Assembly (NCBI GenBank): GCA_964412375.1
Contig: CAYPOD010000039.1
Coordinates: forward strand, 1 to 26,385
Length of the DNA: 26,385 nucleotides
Source: CADEDV01 sp964412375
GTDB lineage: Bacteria; Bacteroidota; Bacteroidia; Chitinophagales; Chitinophagaceae
Direction: 5' to 3'
Of this stretch, positions 12,286 to 21,921 are shown in pieces. Position 1 is the stretch's first letter. Every line of letters starts with the position of its first letter. Made by a program: the position numbers and the translations under genes. The notes below the pieces were generated by a model that ran no database searches, was not told the origin of the DNA, and saw only the letters and a program-made list of their open reading frames with translations.

Positions 12286-13464
12286 ATGCAGGTTCCCCAA
12301 AACATTCTGCTGCTGATTGAGAAATACCAGTCTGGCACCATCAGTGCCGAAGAAATGCTGGAATTAAACCATTGGTATCATTCCTATAATGACAGCAAGG
12401 CAGAAATCACCTTAACATCAACCCTTACCGAGAAAGATTTTTCGGAACTTATAAAAAGCAAGACCCTTGCGAGCATTGGTATAAAAGGTAGTCGTCCTTT
12501 GCGGGTTCGTAACCGCAGATGGCTGATGCCTGCCGCAGCCGCAGTGCTTGCTGTCATCCTTGGTACATATTTTCTGACCGGATCTTCTGCATCAACAAAA
12601 GAAACTCCAGAAGCTGTAACAGCCACAACCCCGCCACCACAAGACCTTGCACCGGGAGGAGACAAAGCATTGCTGACACTTGAAGATGGTTCTGTGATTG
12701 TGCTTGACAGCACTTCCAATGGTGTCATCAGCCTGCAGGATAATATCAAGGTGGTGAAAAAAGCAAATGGCCAGGTTGTTTATGAGATCAATGGCCGCCA
12801 GTTGTCAGTAGCTGATGAGCCTGTTTATAATACCATCAGCACTCCCCGCGGTGGTCAATACCAGGTCACTCTGTCTGATGGCACCAAAGTCTGGCTGAAT
12901 GCAGCCTCATCCATCCGCTTCCCGGTTGTGTTTACCGGTGATGAAAGAAAAGTAGAGATAACAGGAGAGGCTTACCTGGAAGTAGCAAAAAATATCCATC
13001 TGCCTTTCAGGGCAAAAGCAGGTGGTTCGGAGATTGAAGTGCTGGGCACTCATTTTAATGTGAATGCCTACGATAATGAAACAGCTATAAGAACAACCCT
13101 GCTGGAAGGCCGTGTGAAAGTTCATGCACCTGATAAAACAGTAAAGACCTTGTCGCCGGGACAGCAATCGGCCATAGACAGGTCTGGAAAAGTGCAGGTA
13201 GTAAATAATGCAGATACCGAAGAGGCTGTGGCCTGGATCAATGGTCGCTTCCAGTTTAACAGCACTGATATTGCCACCATCCTGCGGCAAATAGAACGCT
13301 GGTACGATGTGGATGTGGAATACCGCGGCACCGTGAGTATGCGGTTTACCGGGCAACTCAATCGCAGTGTTTTTGCTTCGAAGATTTTTGAAAAATTAGC
13401 TCTTACTGATGAAGTACGATTTAAAATAGACGGAAGAAAAATAATTGTTTCACCAAAAAATTAA
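12286..13464 (+). CDS. FecR-family anti-sigma factor
   Basis: With the start at 12286 (MQVPQNILLLIEKYQSGTIS), this is a 392-aa protein. A short cytoplasmic part binds the sigma factor, one membrane helix lies at about residues 79-97 (LMPAAAAVLAVILGTYFLTG) and the rest is periplasmic. The FecR domain includes YNTISTPRGGQYQVTLSDGT and VEITGEAYLEVAKN, then EIEVLGTHFNVNAYDN. The C-terminal DUF4974 domain (FNSTDIATILRQIERWYDVD to KIIVSP) closes the protein. FecR receives the signal from the STN domain of the SusC partner and releases the sigma factor. The open frame extends 9 codons upstream, which is less typical. Confidence 0.9.
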   Translation: MQVPQNILLLIEKYQSGTISAEEMLELNHWYHSYNDSKAEITLTSTLTEKDFSELIKSKTLASIGIKGSRPLRVRNRRWLMPAAAAVLAVILGTYFLTGSSASTKETPEAVTATTPPPQDLAPGGDKALLTLEDGSVIVLDSTSNGVISLQDNIKVVKKANGQVVYEINGRQLSVADEPVYNTISTPRGGQYQVTLSDGTKVWLNAASSIRFPVVFTGDERKVEITGEAYLEVAKNIHLPFRAKAGGSEIEVLGTHFNVNAYDNETAIRTTLLEGRVKVHAPDKTVKTLSPGQQSAIDRSGKVQVVNNADTEEAVAWINGRFQFNSTDIATILRQIERWYDVDVEYRGTVSMRFTGQLNRSVFASKIFEKLALTDEVRFKIDGRKIIVSPKN

Positions 13465-13642
13465 CGGTATGCCAGCCAGCAAAACATGCCTGTGGGCACA
13501 TGGCAGGGACGGATAACGAGAAATGTGTTTCAAACTAAAAACCGGGTACTGGTTGCAACAGTCCCCGGCAGATGTTTGATCGCTGATGACAAACGATATC
13601 TGTTCAAGACTGCTTATCATTTAACGCAAACATTACAAATCT
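13465..13642 (+). other. Gap between fecR-like and susC-like genes
   Basis: This 178-bp stretch has no gene that I can support and no strong terminator. It should contain the sigma-dependent promoter of the PUL. I see no motif I can name with confidence. Confidence 0.4.
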
Positions 13643-16600
13643 ATGTATTTAACTGCTCTGCGAAAATCCAAAGTTCTCAGCTGCGGATTTTCACCTCAAA
13701 ACATTAAATTGATGAAACTTACTACAGTTTTATTGATCGTCACCTGCCTGCAGGTAAGTGCAAAAGGAATTTCACAAAAAGTGACCATCCGGGAGGATAA
13801 TATCAGCCTGGAGAAAATATTCCTGGAGATCCGTAAACAAACCGGTGTTCAGTTCTTCTATGCCGATAATGCACTGAGGAATGCGAAACCGGTTTCTCTT
13901 TCTGTGCGAAGAGAATCTCTTGAAAAGGTGCTGGATTTATGTTTCCGGGATCAGCCCCTCAGCTACACGCTTACTGATAACACGATTATTGTCAGGAAAA
14001 AGACCGAGATACCACAGGCTGCTGTTGCAGAGCCGGAGGTGCCGCTATTCCGGGATGTAACAGGCAAAGTAACGGATGCACAGGGTCTGCCACTGGCAGG
14101 TGTTTCCGTTACGGTGAAAGGAACGACCACCGGAACCACCACCAATGCGGAAGGTGTTTATAATATTTCAGCAGCAGACGGCGCCACATTGGTATTTTCT
14201 TATGTTGGCTATATTAGTATTGAAGAATTAGTGAATGCCCGCTCTGTCATCAATATCAGCCTGCGCCCTTCTGAACAATCCATGGAGCAGGTAGTGGTAA
14301 TCGGGTATGGTACACAGAAAAAAAGAGACCTGACCGGCTCAGTCACTTCGGTGAAAGGTGAAGAAGTGGCCCGAATGCCAGCCGTAAATCCCGTAGCATC
14401 GCTGCAGGGAAAAGTTGCAGGTCTTACTATTGTGAACAGCGGTCGAGCCGGTGCTTCTCCCACTGTTCGCATTCGTGGCGTGAACAGCACCAGCAATACT
14501 GATCCGCTTTATGTGGTGGACGGGGTATTTCAAACCAATATAGATTACCTCAACCCTGCAGATATTGAATCCATTGAAGTGCTGAGAGATCCTTCTTCCA
14601 TAGCCATCTTTGGTTTGCAGGGCGGAAACGGCGTTATCATTGTAACAACAAAACGGGCTGACAGGGGACAAACCCGCATCACATTCCAAAGCCTGGTAGG
14701 TGTGCAAAAAGTGGTGAACAAGATAAAAGTTACTGACGCTGAAGGGTTCAAAACACTCTATTCGGCCCAGCTTGCCAACCTGAATGCTGCTCCTTTTGAT
14801 TATACAAATTACACCGCCAATACCGACTGGCAGGATCAGATATTTCAGAATGCTTTGATCAATAATAATACGGTCAGTATTTCAAACAGCGGGGATAAAA
14901 GCACAACACTGTTCAGTCTTGGATATAATAACCAGGAAGGAGTATTAAAATATGACAGGCATCAGCGTTACATAGCCCGGCTGAACCACGAAATAAGATT
15001 CACCAACAATATCAAGATCGGTGGCGATATTACCGGTTTTCATTCCATCCAGGAAAACTCCAAAAGCGATGCTGATGTAACCAATGCGTTGTGGGCAGCA
15101 CCTATCGTTCCCATTCAATATGATGCCAACACGTATTACAGTATGCCATCTTTTCAGCGGGCACAGGTAGGTAACCCGGTAGGCAGGTTGAACCTAAGCA
15201 CCGATAACAGCATCAACAAATCCTTCCGGTTTGTAGGTAATGTGTTTGCTGAGGTGAAGTTCCTGCGTCGTTTCACCTGGCGTTCTACTTTCTACAGTGA
15301 TCTTGCCTTTAACAGCAACAGGGGTTATTCGCCGCTTCCTTACCGTTTCATCAACCTTGGCGAGGGTGCAGCGCCGACAGACACTACCTATAATACGGCA
15401 GCCAGAACAAGTGTAAGCCAGGGTCAGTCCGAATCCCGCCGTTTCCAGCAGGATCACACACTGACTTTCACCAAAACATTTAACTCAAAACATAATGTAA
15501 CGGCGCTGGCAGGTTTCACTACTTTGTTCCAGGGCAATTCCAGTGTTTCCGGCAGCCGGACAGACACTTTATTGAATATCCCACGGGCACCTGATTATTG
15601 GTATTTAGGTATTGCAAATCTTAATAACCCTATTTCCAATGCAGGTGGTGGAGGCGAAGAAGCTTTTATGTCTTTCCTGGGCAGGGTCAACTACTCTTAC
15701 AGTGGTAAATATTTGCTCAATGCCAGTTTCCGCCGTGACGGAAGTTCCAAATTTGCACCGGCGAATCGCTGGGGCACTTTCGGAAGCATTGGTGTGGGAT
15801 GGGTCATCAGCCAGGAAGATTTTTTTAGTAATGTCAAACATATTGACTTCCTGAAGCTGAGAGGCGCATGGGGTACAGTAGGAAGTGGTTTGGGCTTACC
15901 TCCCAATCTTTACCTGCCCGGACTGAACACAGCCAACGTAGCAGTGTTTGGCGACAATGTGTATGGCTCAGTAGCACCAGCCTATGTACCCGACCCGAAT
16001 CTTCGCTGGGAAGTAGTAAGAGGTATTGACATCGGTCTGGATGCCCGTGCGTTGAATAACCGTTTAAATGCTGAGATCACCTGGTATGACAGGACAACCA
16101 AAGACATCCTGACTACGATCACACTGCCCGGCACAGCAGGTAATTATAATTACCGCACCAACCTGGGAACGATCACCAACAAAGGAATCGAACTGACACT
16201 TGGCTGGTCAGATAAGATCGGCAAGGATTTTACCTATAGTGTTAATGCCAACCTGAGTCATAACACAAACAAAGTGGTGTCTATAGGTGATAATTTTAAT
16301 TTCCAGATACTTGGCAACGGAACAGTGAACAGAACCATTACCGGCCAGTCCATCGGTCATTTCTGGGGATATGTGCAGACTGGCATTTACCAGGTGGTGG
16401 CTGATTTTGACAAAATCCCAAGCTTTCCTAATTCATTACCCGGTGATATTGCTTACAGTGATGAAAATGGAAATGGTGTGATAGATCCGGGTGACAGAAT
16501 CAATCTCGGCTCACCATTCCCGACCTACAACTTCGGCGGAAACATTTCGCTTGGTTATAAAGGTTTTGACCTGATCATAGACGGTCAGGGTGTAGCCGGC

Positions 16601-17002
16601 AACAAAATATATACTCAGCGCCGCACCGCAACCTTTGCCGTATTGAATTATGAGAGCAACAGGCTAAATGCGTGGACAGGACCCGGCACTTCCAATGTAG
16701 AGCCGATATTAGACAACACCCGTGGTAATAATTTCCTGCTTAGCACTTATTATCTTGAACCAGGAGATTATTTCCGCATCCGAACGCTGCAACTCGGCTA
16801 CACATTTTCGCCGCGGATGCTGACCGGAACACCTGTCAGGAATCTCAGGTTATTTATCAGCGGGCAAAATATAGCAACTTTTACAAAGGCCACCGGTTAT
16901 ACACCTGAGGTAGGCATTGGTAATCCTATTGCCGGGGGGGCAGACAACGGAACCTATCCCGTTCCGGCAGTTTATTCCTTTGGTGTTAATGTGACATTTT
17001 AA
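13643..17002 (+). CDS. SusC-like TonB-dependent outer-membrane transporter with STN domain
   Basis: This protein of up to 1119 aa imports oligosaccharides across the outer membrane using TonB energy. After a signal peptide (MKLTTVLLIVTCLQVSAKG) comes an STN domain (about residues 47-105, VTIREDNISLEKIFLEIRKQ), which signals to FecR. A carboxypeptidase-regulatory-like beta domain follows (VTGKVTDAQGLPLAGVSVTV, about 118-205), then the plug with VVVIGYGTQKKRDLTGSV (about 217-234) and the long barrel, ending in the aromatic YSFGVNVTF. The STN domain and the sigma/anti-sigma genes upstream make a complete trans-envelope signalling set. The start is at 13643 or, less extended, at 13712. SusD follows after 22 bp. 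Confidence 0.95.
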   Translation: MYLTALRKSKVLSCGFSPQNIKLMKLTTVLLIVTCLQVSAKGISQKVTIREDNISLEKIFLEIRKQTGVQFFYADNALRNAKPVSLSVRRESLEKVLDLCFRDQPLSYTLTDNTIIVRKKTEIPQAAVAEPEVPLFRDVTGKVTDAQGLPLAGVSVTVKGTTTGTTTNAEGVYNISAADGATLVFSYVGYISIEELVNARSVINISLRPSEQSMEQVVVIGYGTQKKRDLTGSVTSVKGEEVARMPAVNPVASLQGKVAGLTIVNSGRAGASPTVRIRGVNSTSNTDPLYVVDGVFQTNIDYLNPADIESIEVLRDPSSIAIFGLQGGNGVIIVTTKRADRGQTRITFQSLVGVQKVVNKIKVTDAEGFKTLYSAQLANLNAAPFDYTNYTANTDWQDQIFQNALINNNTVSISNSGDKSTTLFSLGYNNQEGVLKYDRHQRYIARLNHEIRFTNNIKIGGDITGFHSIQENSKSDADVTNALWAAPIVPIQYDANTYYSMPSFQRAQVGNPVGRLNLSTDNSINKSFRFVGNVFAEVKFLRRFTWRSTFYSDLAFNSNRGYSPLPYRFINLGEGAAPTDTTYNTAARTSVSQGQSESRRFQQDHTLTFTKTFNSKHNVTALAGFTTLFQGNSSVSGSRTDTLLNIPRAPDYWYLGIANLNNPISNAGGGGEEAFMSFLGRVNYSYSGKYLLNASFRRDGSSKFAPANRWGTFGSIGVGWVISQEDFFSNVKHIDFLKLRGAWGTVGSGLGLPPNLYLPGLNTANVAVFGDNVYGSVAPAYVPDPNLRWEVVRGIDIGLDARALNNRLNAEITWYDRTTKDILTTITLPGTAGNYNYRTNLGTITNKGIELTLGWSDKIGKDFTYSVNANLSHNTNKVVSIGDNFNFQILGNGTVNRTITGQSIGHFWGYVQTGIYQVVADFDKIPSFPNSLPGDIAYSDENGNGVIDPGDRINLGSPFPTYNFGGNISLGYKGFDLIIDGQGVAGNKIYTQRRTATFAVLNYESNRLNAWTGPGTSNVEPILDNTRGNNFLLSTYYLEPGDYFRIRTLQLGYTFSPRMLTGTPVRNLRLFISGQNIATFTKATGYTPEVGIGNPIAGGADNGTYPVPAVYSFGVNVTF

Positions 17003-17024
17003 TAAATAAAAAAAACTTCATACA

Positions 17025-18566
17025 ATGAAAAAGTTCAATCACCGCAACATTTTATGGCTGACTGTTTTGTCTTCCATAGTTGTGCTTTTTATTGCGGGGT
17101 GCAGAAAGAATTTTCTTGACAGGGAGCCCCAGGGACAATACACCCAGGAAACCTATCCCTATCCCGGCGGATCAGGCCCGTATGACACTTACCTGTTTGG
17201 CGCCTATTCAGAGCTGAGGACTTTCAATGTGCACAGCCAGGCATTCATAACGGCCACAAGCATTCGCAGTGATGATGCCGACAAAGGAAGTACTCCTGCC
17301 GATGGCGGTGCCAATGCCATTGACATGGATAATTTCCCGGTGCAGCCCAATAATGGCTTTGCCAATACATTATGGCTGGGTTATTTCAGCCTGGTGAATA
17401 AATGCAATATTGCCATTGACCAGGTTCGAAACAATGCTGATATCGTGGCCACACCAGATGTGAAAGCGCAATCTGAAGCTGAAGCACGGTTTATCAGGGG
17501 TTATGGCTATTTCATGCTGGTTCGTCTTTTTGGCAGGGTTCCGATCATTGATACGGTGTTTACACAGGCTGCCTCGCAAAGCAATGTGCCGCAAAGCCAG
17601 CCCGGCGCTATTTATACATTTATTGAAGCGGATCTGCAATATGCTGCAGCCAATCTTCCACTCAGCTGGGACAGCAAGTTTGTTGGAAGGGCAACCAGGG
17701 GCGCAGCCAACGGGTTGTTGGCAAAAGTGTACCTGACCCAGCAAAAGTGGTCACAGGCAATGGCAGCTGCCAATGCTGTGATGACTTCAGCACAATATGA
17801 TCTGTCAACGCCTTTTGACAGGATTTTCAGGGAAGAAGGAGAAAACAGCAAAGAATCTGTGTTTGAAGTACAGGCCACTTCCACAACAGCCATACCCTCG
17901 GCCAACGGCATTCAATATGCGCAAATACAGGGTGTCCGCGGTGCCGGCCTCTGGGATCTTGGCTGGGGCTGGAACACACCCAGCACTTACCTTGACGCAG
18001 CTTTTGAGGCAAATGACCCCCGTAGAAACAGGACTATTCTTTATACAAGCCCTGGTTCAACTACTATATATGGCGAAGCTCTTCCGGCTGGCTTGCCAAA
18101 CCCACGATATAATAATAAAGTCTATTCCAATCCCTCTATTAGAAACTCTATTGGCAATCGGTTTGGTTATTGGATGAATTTACGGGTGTTGAGGTATGCC
18201 GATGTTGTGCTGATGTATGCAGAAGCTGCCAACGAAGTGGGAGGAGCAACCAATATTGAAGCGGCAAGGATTGCGCTGAACTCAGTAAGAGCCCGGGCAA
18301 GGGTGGGTGCACCGGCAGGAACGTTGCCTGATATTACCACTACCGACCAGGCCCTGCTAAGGGACGCTATCCGTCACGAACGTCGCATTGAACTGGCCAT
18401 GGAACATGACCGTTTCTTTGACCTCGTTCGCTGGGGCATTGCACAAACTACCTTGAATGCAGCCGGCAAACCCAATTTCAATGCAAACCGTGATGTGTTA
18501 TTGCCGATCCCGCAAACACAGATTGACCTTAGCGCCGGTGTGCTGACACAAAATCCGGGTTATTGA
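17025..18566 (+). CDS. SusD-like glycan-binding lipoprotein
   Basis: This 513-aa lipoprotein has a type II signal peptide ending LFIAGC (Cys26), so it would be anchored on the cell surface. The SusD fold is shown by the N-terminal RKNFLDREPQGQYTQE, helical tetratricopeptide-like segments (EAEARFIRGYGYFMLVRLFG, RGAANGLLAKVYLTQQ) and the C-terminal signature LRDAIRHERRIELAMEHDRF, then FDLVRWG and VLLPIPQTQID. SusD forms the lid of the SusC channel and captures the oligosaccharide. The spacing to SusC is 22 bp, and the two must act together. Ligand specificity cannot be read from the sequence. Confidence 0.95.
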   Translation: MKKFNHRNILWLTVLSSIVVLFIAGCRKNFLDREPQGQYTQETYPYPGGSGPYDTYLFGAYSELRTFNVHSQAFITATSIRSDDADKGSTPADGGANAIDMDNFPVQPNNGFANTLWLGYFSLVNKCNIAIDQVRNNADIVATPDVKAQSEAEARFIRGYGYFMLVRLFGRVPIIDTVFTQAASQSNVPQSQPGAIYTFIEADLQYAAANLPLSWDSKFVGRATRGAANGLLAKVYLTQQKWSQAMAAANAVMTSAQYDLSTPFDRIFREEGENSKESVFEVQATSTTAIPSANGIQYAQIQGVRGAGLWDLGWGWNTPSTYLDAAFEANDPRRNRTILYTSPGSTTIYGEALPAGLPNPRYNNKVYSNPSIRNSIGNRFGYWMNLRVLRYADVVLMYAEAANEVGGATNIEAARIALNSVRARARVGAPAGTLPDITTTDQALLRDAIRHERRIELAMEHDRFFDLVRWGIAQTTLNAAGKPNFNANRDVLLPIPQTQIDLSAGVLTQNPGY

Positions 18567-18591
18567 TTCTTCATTCCTAAATGACAAAAAA

Positions 18592-19482
18592 ATGAAATTG
18601 ATAAAATCACATACAACCAACCTGATTGCGGGTATTGCTGCATTTGCATTGATCAGTACAGTTGCCTGCAAAAAAGATGGCAATCCCAACAAACTGCCGT
18701 CGGTATCTCCGGATGATTATGCCGGACTAATTGATGGCTATAGCAGTTCTGACGATATCTTTCCGCAAAACCTGATTGCCTATTGGGGCTTTGAGGATAC
18801 AAAAAATGAGGGAAAGTCCGGAGCTGCTCCTACGCAAACTGCCGGTGATGCCATTGTCGCCGGTGGCGTAAAAGGAAAGGCCCTGAGTTTAACCGCCGGG
18901 TATCTTTATTATGCTACACAGTTTCCAAAATTCACAACAGACTCATTGAAAAACTGGTCCATCAGTGTTTGGGTAAAAGTGAAAAATAACGGTTCGAAAA
19001 GAACCATGGTAATGCAGATGGCAAGACCGGGCATTTTTAACGGCGATATCAATTTTGCATTGAACACGCAAAGCTATAATGCAGCTAATGATTCGGTGCT
19101 GCGTATTCAACCCACATTTACAACAATTGGTGGCGGCACACAGGATAACCTGAACAATGTGCTGGATAAAACCAATTTGAATAACTGGGTGCATATTGTT
19201 TTAACCTATGATTTTGCAACCGGTGTGTTCAACAACTGGATGAATGGTGTGAAGGTGGGTAATTTCCCAAACAGGGGCGTTGGCAACAACAACTTCAAAT
19301 GCTGGGAACCGAACGAGTTCATCATCGGGTCAAACTATAATGGCATTCCGGGAATGGCTGTGAATGCAGATGTAAACTTTGCACCGATGACAGGCCAGAT
19401 AGATGAGATACGGTTTTATAACCGGGTGTTGCCGGATGCACATATCAAGGCATTGCGCAACCTGGGCCTGGCCGGCAAATAA
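18592..19482 (+). CDS. LamG-domain surface lipoprotein, probable glycan-binding protein
   Basis: This 296-aa lipoprotein has a signal ending ISTVAC (Cys26), a linker, and a concanavalin A-like (LamG/laminin G type 3) domain from about residue 60: LIAYWGFEDTKNEGKSG, NWSISVWVKV, NWVHIVLTYDFATGVFNNWM, GQIDEIRFYNRVL. The final DEIRFYNRVL motif is the usual end of this fold. It shows no catalytic glutamate pair that I can identify, so binding rather than hydrolysis is more likely. It follows SusD by 25 bp, the usual position of a surface glycan-binding protein. A strong terminator comes 14 bp after it. Confidence 0.8.
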   Translation: MKLIKSHTTNLIAGIAAFALISTVACKKDGNPNKLPSVSPDDYAGLIDGYSSSDDIFPQNLIAYWGFEDTKNEGKSGAAPTQTAGDAIVAGGVKGKALSLTAGYLYYATQFPKFTTDSLKNWSISVWVKVKNNGSKRTMVMQMARPGIFNGDINFALNTQSYNAANDSVLRIQPTFTTIGGGTQDNLNNVLDKTNLNNWVHIVLTYDFATGVFNNWMNGVKVGNFPNRGVGNNNFKCWEPNEFIIGSNYNGIPGMAVNADVNFAPMTGQIDEIRFYNRVLPDAHIKALRNLGLAGK

Positions 19483-19496
19483 TCATTTTTACTTTA

Positions 19497-19540
19497 GCAC
19501 ACAGATACGGGGCAACTGTGTCTGTGTGCTTTTTCTTTCT
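19497..19540 (+). terminator. Terminator inside the PUL, after the LamG lipoprotein gene
   Basis: GCACACAGA at 19497-19505 pairs with TCTGTGTGC at 19521-19529. The T-rich tract TTTTTCTTT follows. It separates susC-susD-LamG from the enzyme genes and may be either a full stop or a partial attenuator that sets the ratio of binding proteins to enzymes. Confidence 0.75.
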
Positions 19541-19570
19541 GCAATATCCTTATACATTAAAATATTTCCG

Positions 19571-20923
19571 ATGCGTTTACTTTTAACTATTGTTATTGCC
19601 ATCTTCCTTTCCGGGTGTTCTTCTTCCCAAAAAACAAGCAGCAAGCAAAAAATATTTGACAGCGACGCTGATGAAAAAATCTTTAATGAAGTGCAGCAGC
19701 AAACCTTTCAATATTTCTGGGATGGAGCCGAGCCCAACAGCGGGCTGGCCCGGGAAAGGTTTCATGTTGACGGTGTTTACCCGCAAAATGATAAGCATAT
19801 AGTTACCAGTGGCGGCGGAGGTTTTGGAGTGATGGCCATTTTGGTAGGAATGGAAAGAAAATTTATCACCAGAGAAGAAGGCTTGAAGCGGTTGGAAAAA
19901 ATTGTGCACTTCCTGGAAACAGCTGATCGTTTTCATGGAGCCTGGCCACATTGGTGGAATGGCGAAACAGGAAAAGTAAAACCTTTCAGCCGCAGGGATG
20001 ATGGCGGCGACCTGGTGGAAACTTCTTTTATGCTGCAGGGATTGCTTTGTGTGCGCCAATATTTTCAAAACGGCAGCGCTGCTGAAAAAGCATTGGCAGC
20101 AAGAGCAGATAAACTCTGGAAGGAAGTGGAATTTGACTGGTACCGTAACGGTAATAATGTATTATACTGGCACTGGAGCCCCAATTTCGGATGGGAAATG
20201 AATTTCGCAGTCAGTGGCTATAACGAATGTCTTATCATGTATGTGCTGGCGGCTTCCTCACCGACACATGGCGTGCCTGCTGAAGTGTATCATGAAGGAT
20301 GGGCCAAAAACGGCGACATCAACAAAGACCCGGCAAAATATGAAGACATCAACCTGCAGATGAACCATCACAACAAAGAAGGTGCTGCGGGGCCTTTGTT
20401 CTGGGCCCATTATTCTTACCTCGGCCTCGACCCGAGAGGACTGAAGGATAAATATGCTGATTACTGGGAACACAATAAAGGGCATACACTTATTCACTAC
20501 AAATGGTGTGTCAACAATCCAAATAACTATAAAGGGTATGGGCCCAACAGTTGGGGACTTACATCCAGCTATTCAATGAAAGGATACTCGGGCCATGCTC
20601 CTACCACCAAAAGAGATTTGGGAGTCATCTCTCCCACTGCGGCACTGTCATCATTCCCTTACACACCAAAGGAATCCATGGCAGCGATGAAACACTGGTA
20701 TAATAATTTAAAAGATAAAGTATGGGGTCCTTATGGATTTTATGATGCTTTCAGTGAACATCACGACTGGTACACTCCACGCTATCTTGCCATTGACCAG
20801 GGCCCTATCGTGGTGATGATGGAAAACTATCGAAGCGGTTTGTTGTGGAATTTATTCATGAGTTGCCCGGAAATAAAGCAAGGTCTGAAGAAGTTAGGAT
20901 TTGAAAGTCCGCATTTGAAATGA
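19571..20923 (+). CDS. GH144-type glucanase lipoprotein (endo-beta-1,2-glucanase family)
   Basis: With the start at 19571 this is a 450-aa lipoprotein with signal MRLLLTIVIAIFLSGC (Cys16). The frame is open upstream to 19403, but that part overlaps the LamG gene and the terminator. The sequence fits the 'glucoamylase family' (Glycoamylase/GH144) (alpha/alpha)6 barrel: FQYFWDGAEPNSGLARERFH, GFGVMAILVGMERKFITREE, AWPHWWNGETGKVKPFSRRD, GGDLVETSFMLQGLLCVRQY and SFPYTPKESMAAMKHWYNN. Characterised GH144 enzymes, including one from Chitinophaga pinensis, cut beta-1,2-glucan to sophoro-oligosaccharides; some members are exo-acting. I cannot tell endo from exo here. It is the first gene of the enzyme operon and overlaps the next by 4 bp. 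Confidence 0.88.
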   Translation: MRLLLTIVIAIFLSGCSSSQKTSSKQKIFDSDADEKIFNEVQQQTFQYFWDGAEPNSGLARERFHVDGVYPQNDKHIVTSGGGGFGVMAILVGMERKFITREEGLKRLEKIVHFLETADRFHGAWPHWWNGETGKVKPFSRRDDGGDLVETSFMLQGLLCVRQYFQNGSAAEKALAARADKLWKEVEFDWYRNGNNVLYWHWSPNFGWEMNFAVSGYNECLIMYVLAASSPTHGVPAEVYHEGWAKNGDINKDPAKYEDINLQMNHHNKEGAAGPLFWAHYSYLGLDPRGLKDKYADYWEHNKGHTLIHYKWCVNNPNNYKGYGPNSWGLTSSYSMKGYSGHAPTTKRDLGVISPTAALSSFPYTPKESMAAMKHWYNNLKDKVWGPYGFYDAFSEHHDWYTPRYLAIDQGPIVVMMENYRSGLLWNLFMSCPEIKQGLKKLGFESPHLK

Positions 20924-21921
20924 GAAAGCTTATGAGAATATGGTATAGTATCATAATTGCTCTTATCATTTTTTCTTCCTGCACAAATAAAATGCAGCAT
21001 GCACGAATTGTTTTGCTGCCTGACACACAGACCTATGCTGAAAAATATCCTGAAGTACTAGATTCGCAAATAAACTGGATTGCCCGGCATGCACGGGACA
21101 TTGCTTTTGTAATGCAACAGGGTGATCTCACACAAAACAATAATGACAAAGAATGGAAAGTGATCCAGGGCGCCTTCAACAGGCTCAACGGGAAAGTGCC
21201 CTATGTGCTGGCAGCAGGCAATCATGATATGGGCAGCGCCGACGGAAAATTTGCAGATGTCCGCAACTCCACTTTGTTTAATTCTTACTTTCCATATTCA
21301 CTAATGTCATCGCTGCCCGGTTTTGGCGGCGCTGCAGAAGAAGGAAAGATGGATAATGCTTACTATGTTTTCAAAACCGGCAAGATCAACTGGCTGGTCA
21401 TTACATTAGAGTTTGGTCCCCGCAACAGCATTATCAGCTGGGCTAACGATATTATTGCAAAACACCCCGGGCACTCTGTTATTGTCAATACACATAGCTA
21501 TATGTATTCCGACAGCACCCGGCAAGGCCCGGGTGATAGTTGGCGGCCACAAGCTTACGGTGTAGGAAAAGATCAGGGAGATTCTACTGTAAACGACGGA
21601 GAGCAGATTTGGGAAAAACTGGTGAAGAAACATCCGAATACGAGATTTGTGTTCTCTGGTCATGTGCTCAACAGTGGTGTGGGAACATTGGTAAGTATTA
21701 ATGATGCAGGCTATCTTGTTTACCAGATGCTGGCCAATTACCAGGAAGGAGTGAAAGGGTCAGTGAAAGGCGGCAATGGCTGGCTTCGTATCATTGATAT
21801 GAATTTTAAAAAGAAAACAGTGACTGTTTCCACTTATTCTCCCTATGTGAATGAATACATGAACAATCCTGCCCATCGCTTTGTCATCAATAATGTTTTA
21901 TTTAAAGCTGTAACAAAATGA
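20920..21921 (+). CDS. Calcineurin-like metallophosphoesterase lipoprotein
   Basis: This 333-aa protein begins at the ATGA overlap with the GH144 gene and ends in another ATGA overlap with the SGNH gene. The signal is lipoprotein-like (IIIALIIFSSC, Cys21). The two-metal site is visible: LPDTQTY, QQGDLTQNN, AAGNHDMGS, IVNTHSYMY and VFSGHVLNSG. It belongs to the broad calcineurin-like phosphoesterase superfamily, whose members hydrolyse phosphomono- or diesters. The substrate is not evident. In this operon it might remove phospho-substituents (for example phosphoglycerol) from a glucan, but this is inference. ATG at 20932 is an alternative start. Confidence 0.85.
   Translation: MRKLMRIWYSIIIALIIFSSCTNKMQHARIVLLPDTQTYAEKYPEVLDSQINWIARHARDIAFVMQQGDLTQNNNDKEWKVIQGAFNRLNGKVPYVLAAGNHDMGSADGKFADVRNSTLFNSYFPYSLMSSLPGFGGAAEEGKMDNAYYVFKTGKINWLVITLEFGPRNSIISWANDIIAKHPGHSVIVNTHSYMYSDSTRQGPGDSWRPQAYGVGKDQGDSTVNDGEQIWEKLVKKHPNTRFVFSGHVLNSGVGTLVSINDAGYLVYQMLANYQEGVKGSVKGGNGWLRIIDMNFKKKTVTVSTYSPYVNEYMNNPAHRFVINNVLFKAVTK

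Noticed and set aside
19403..19570. N-terminal extension of the GH144 gene
   Set aside because: It overlaps the LamG gene in another frame and the terminator. ATG 19571 gives a clean lipoprotein signal peptide.
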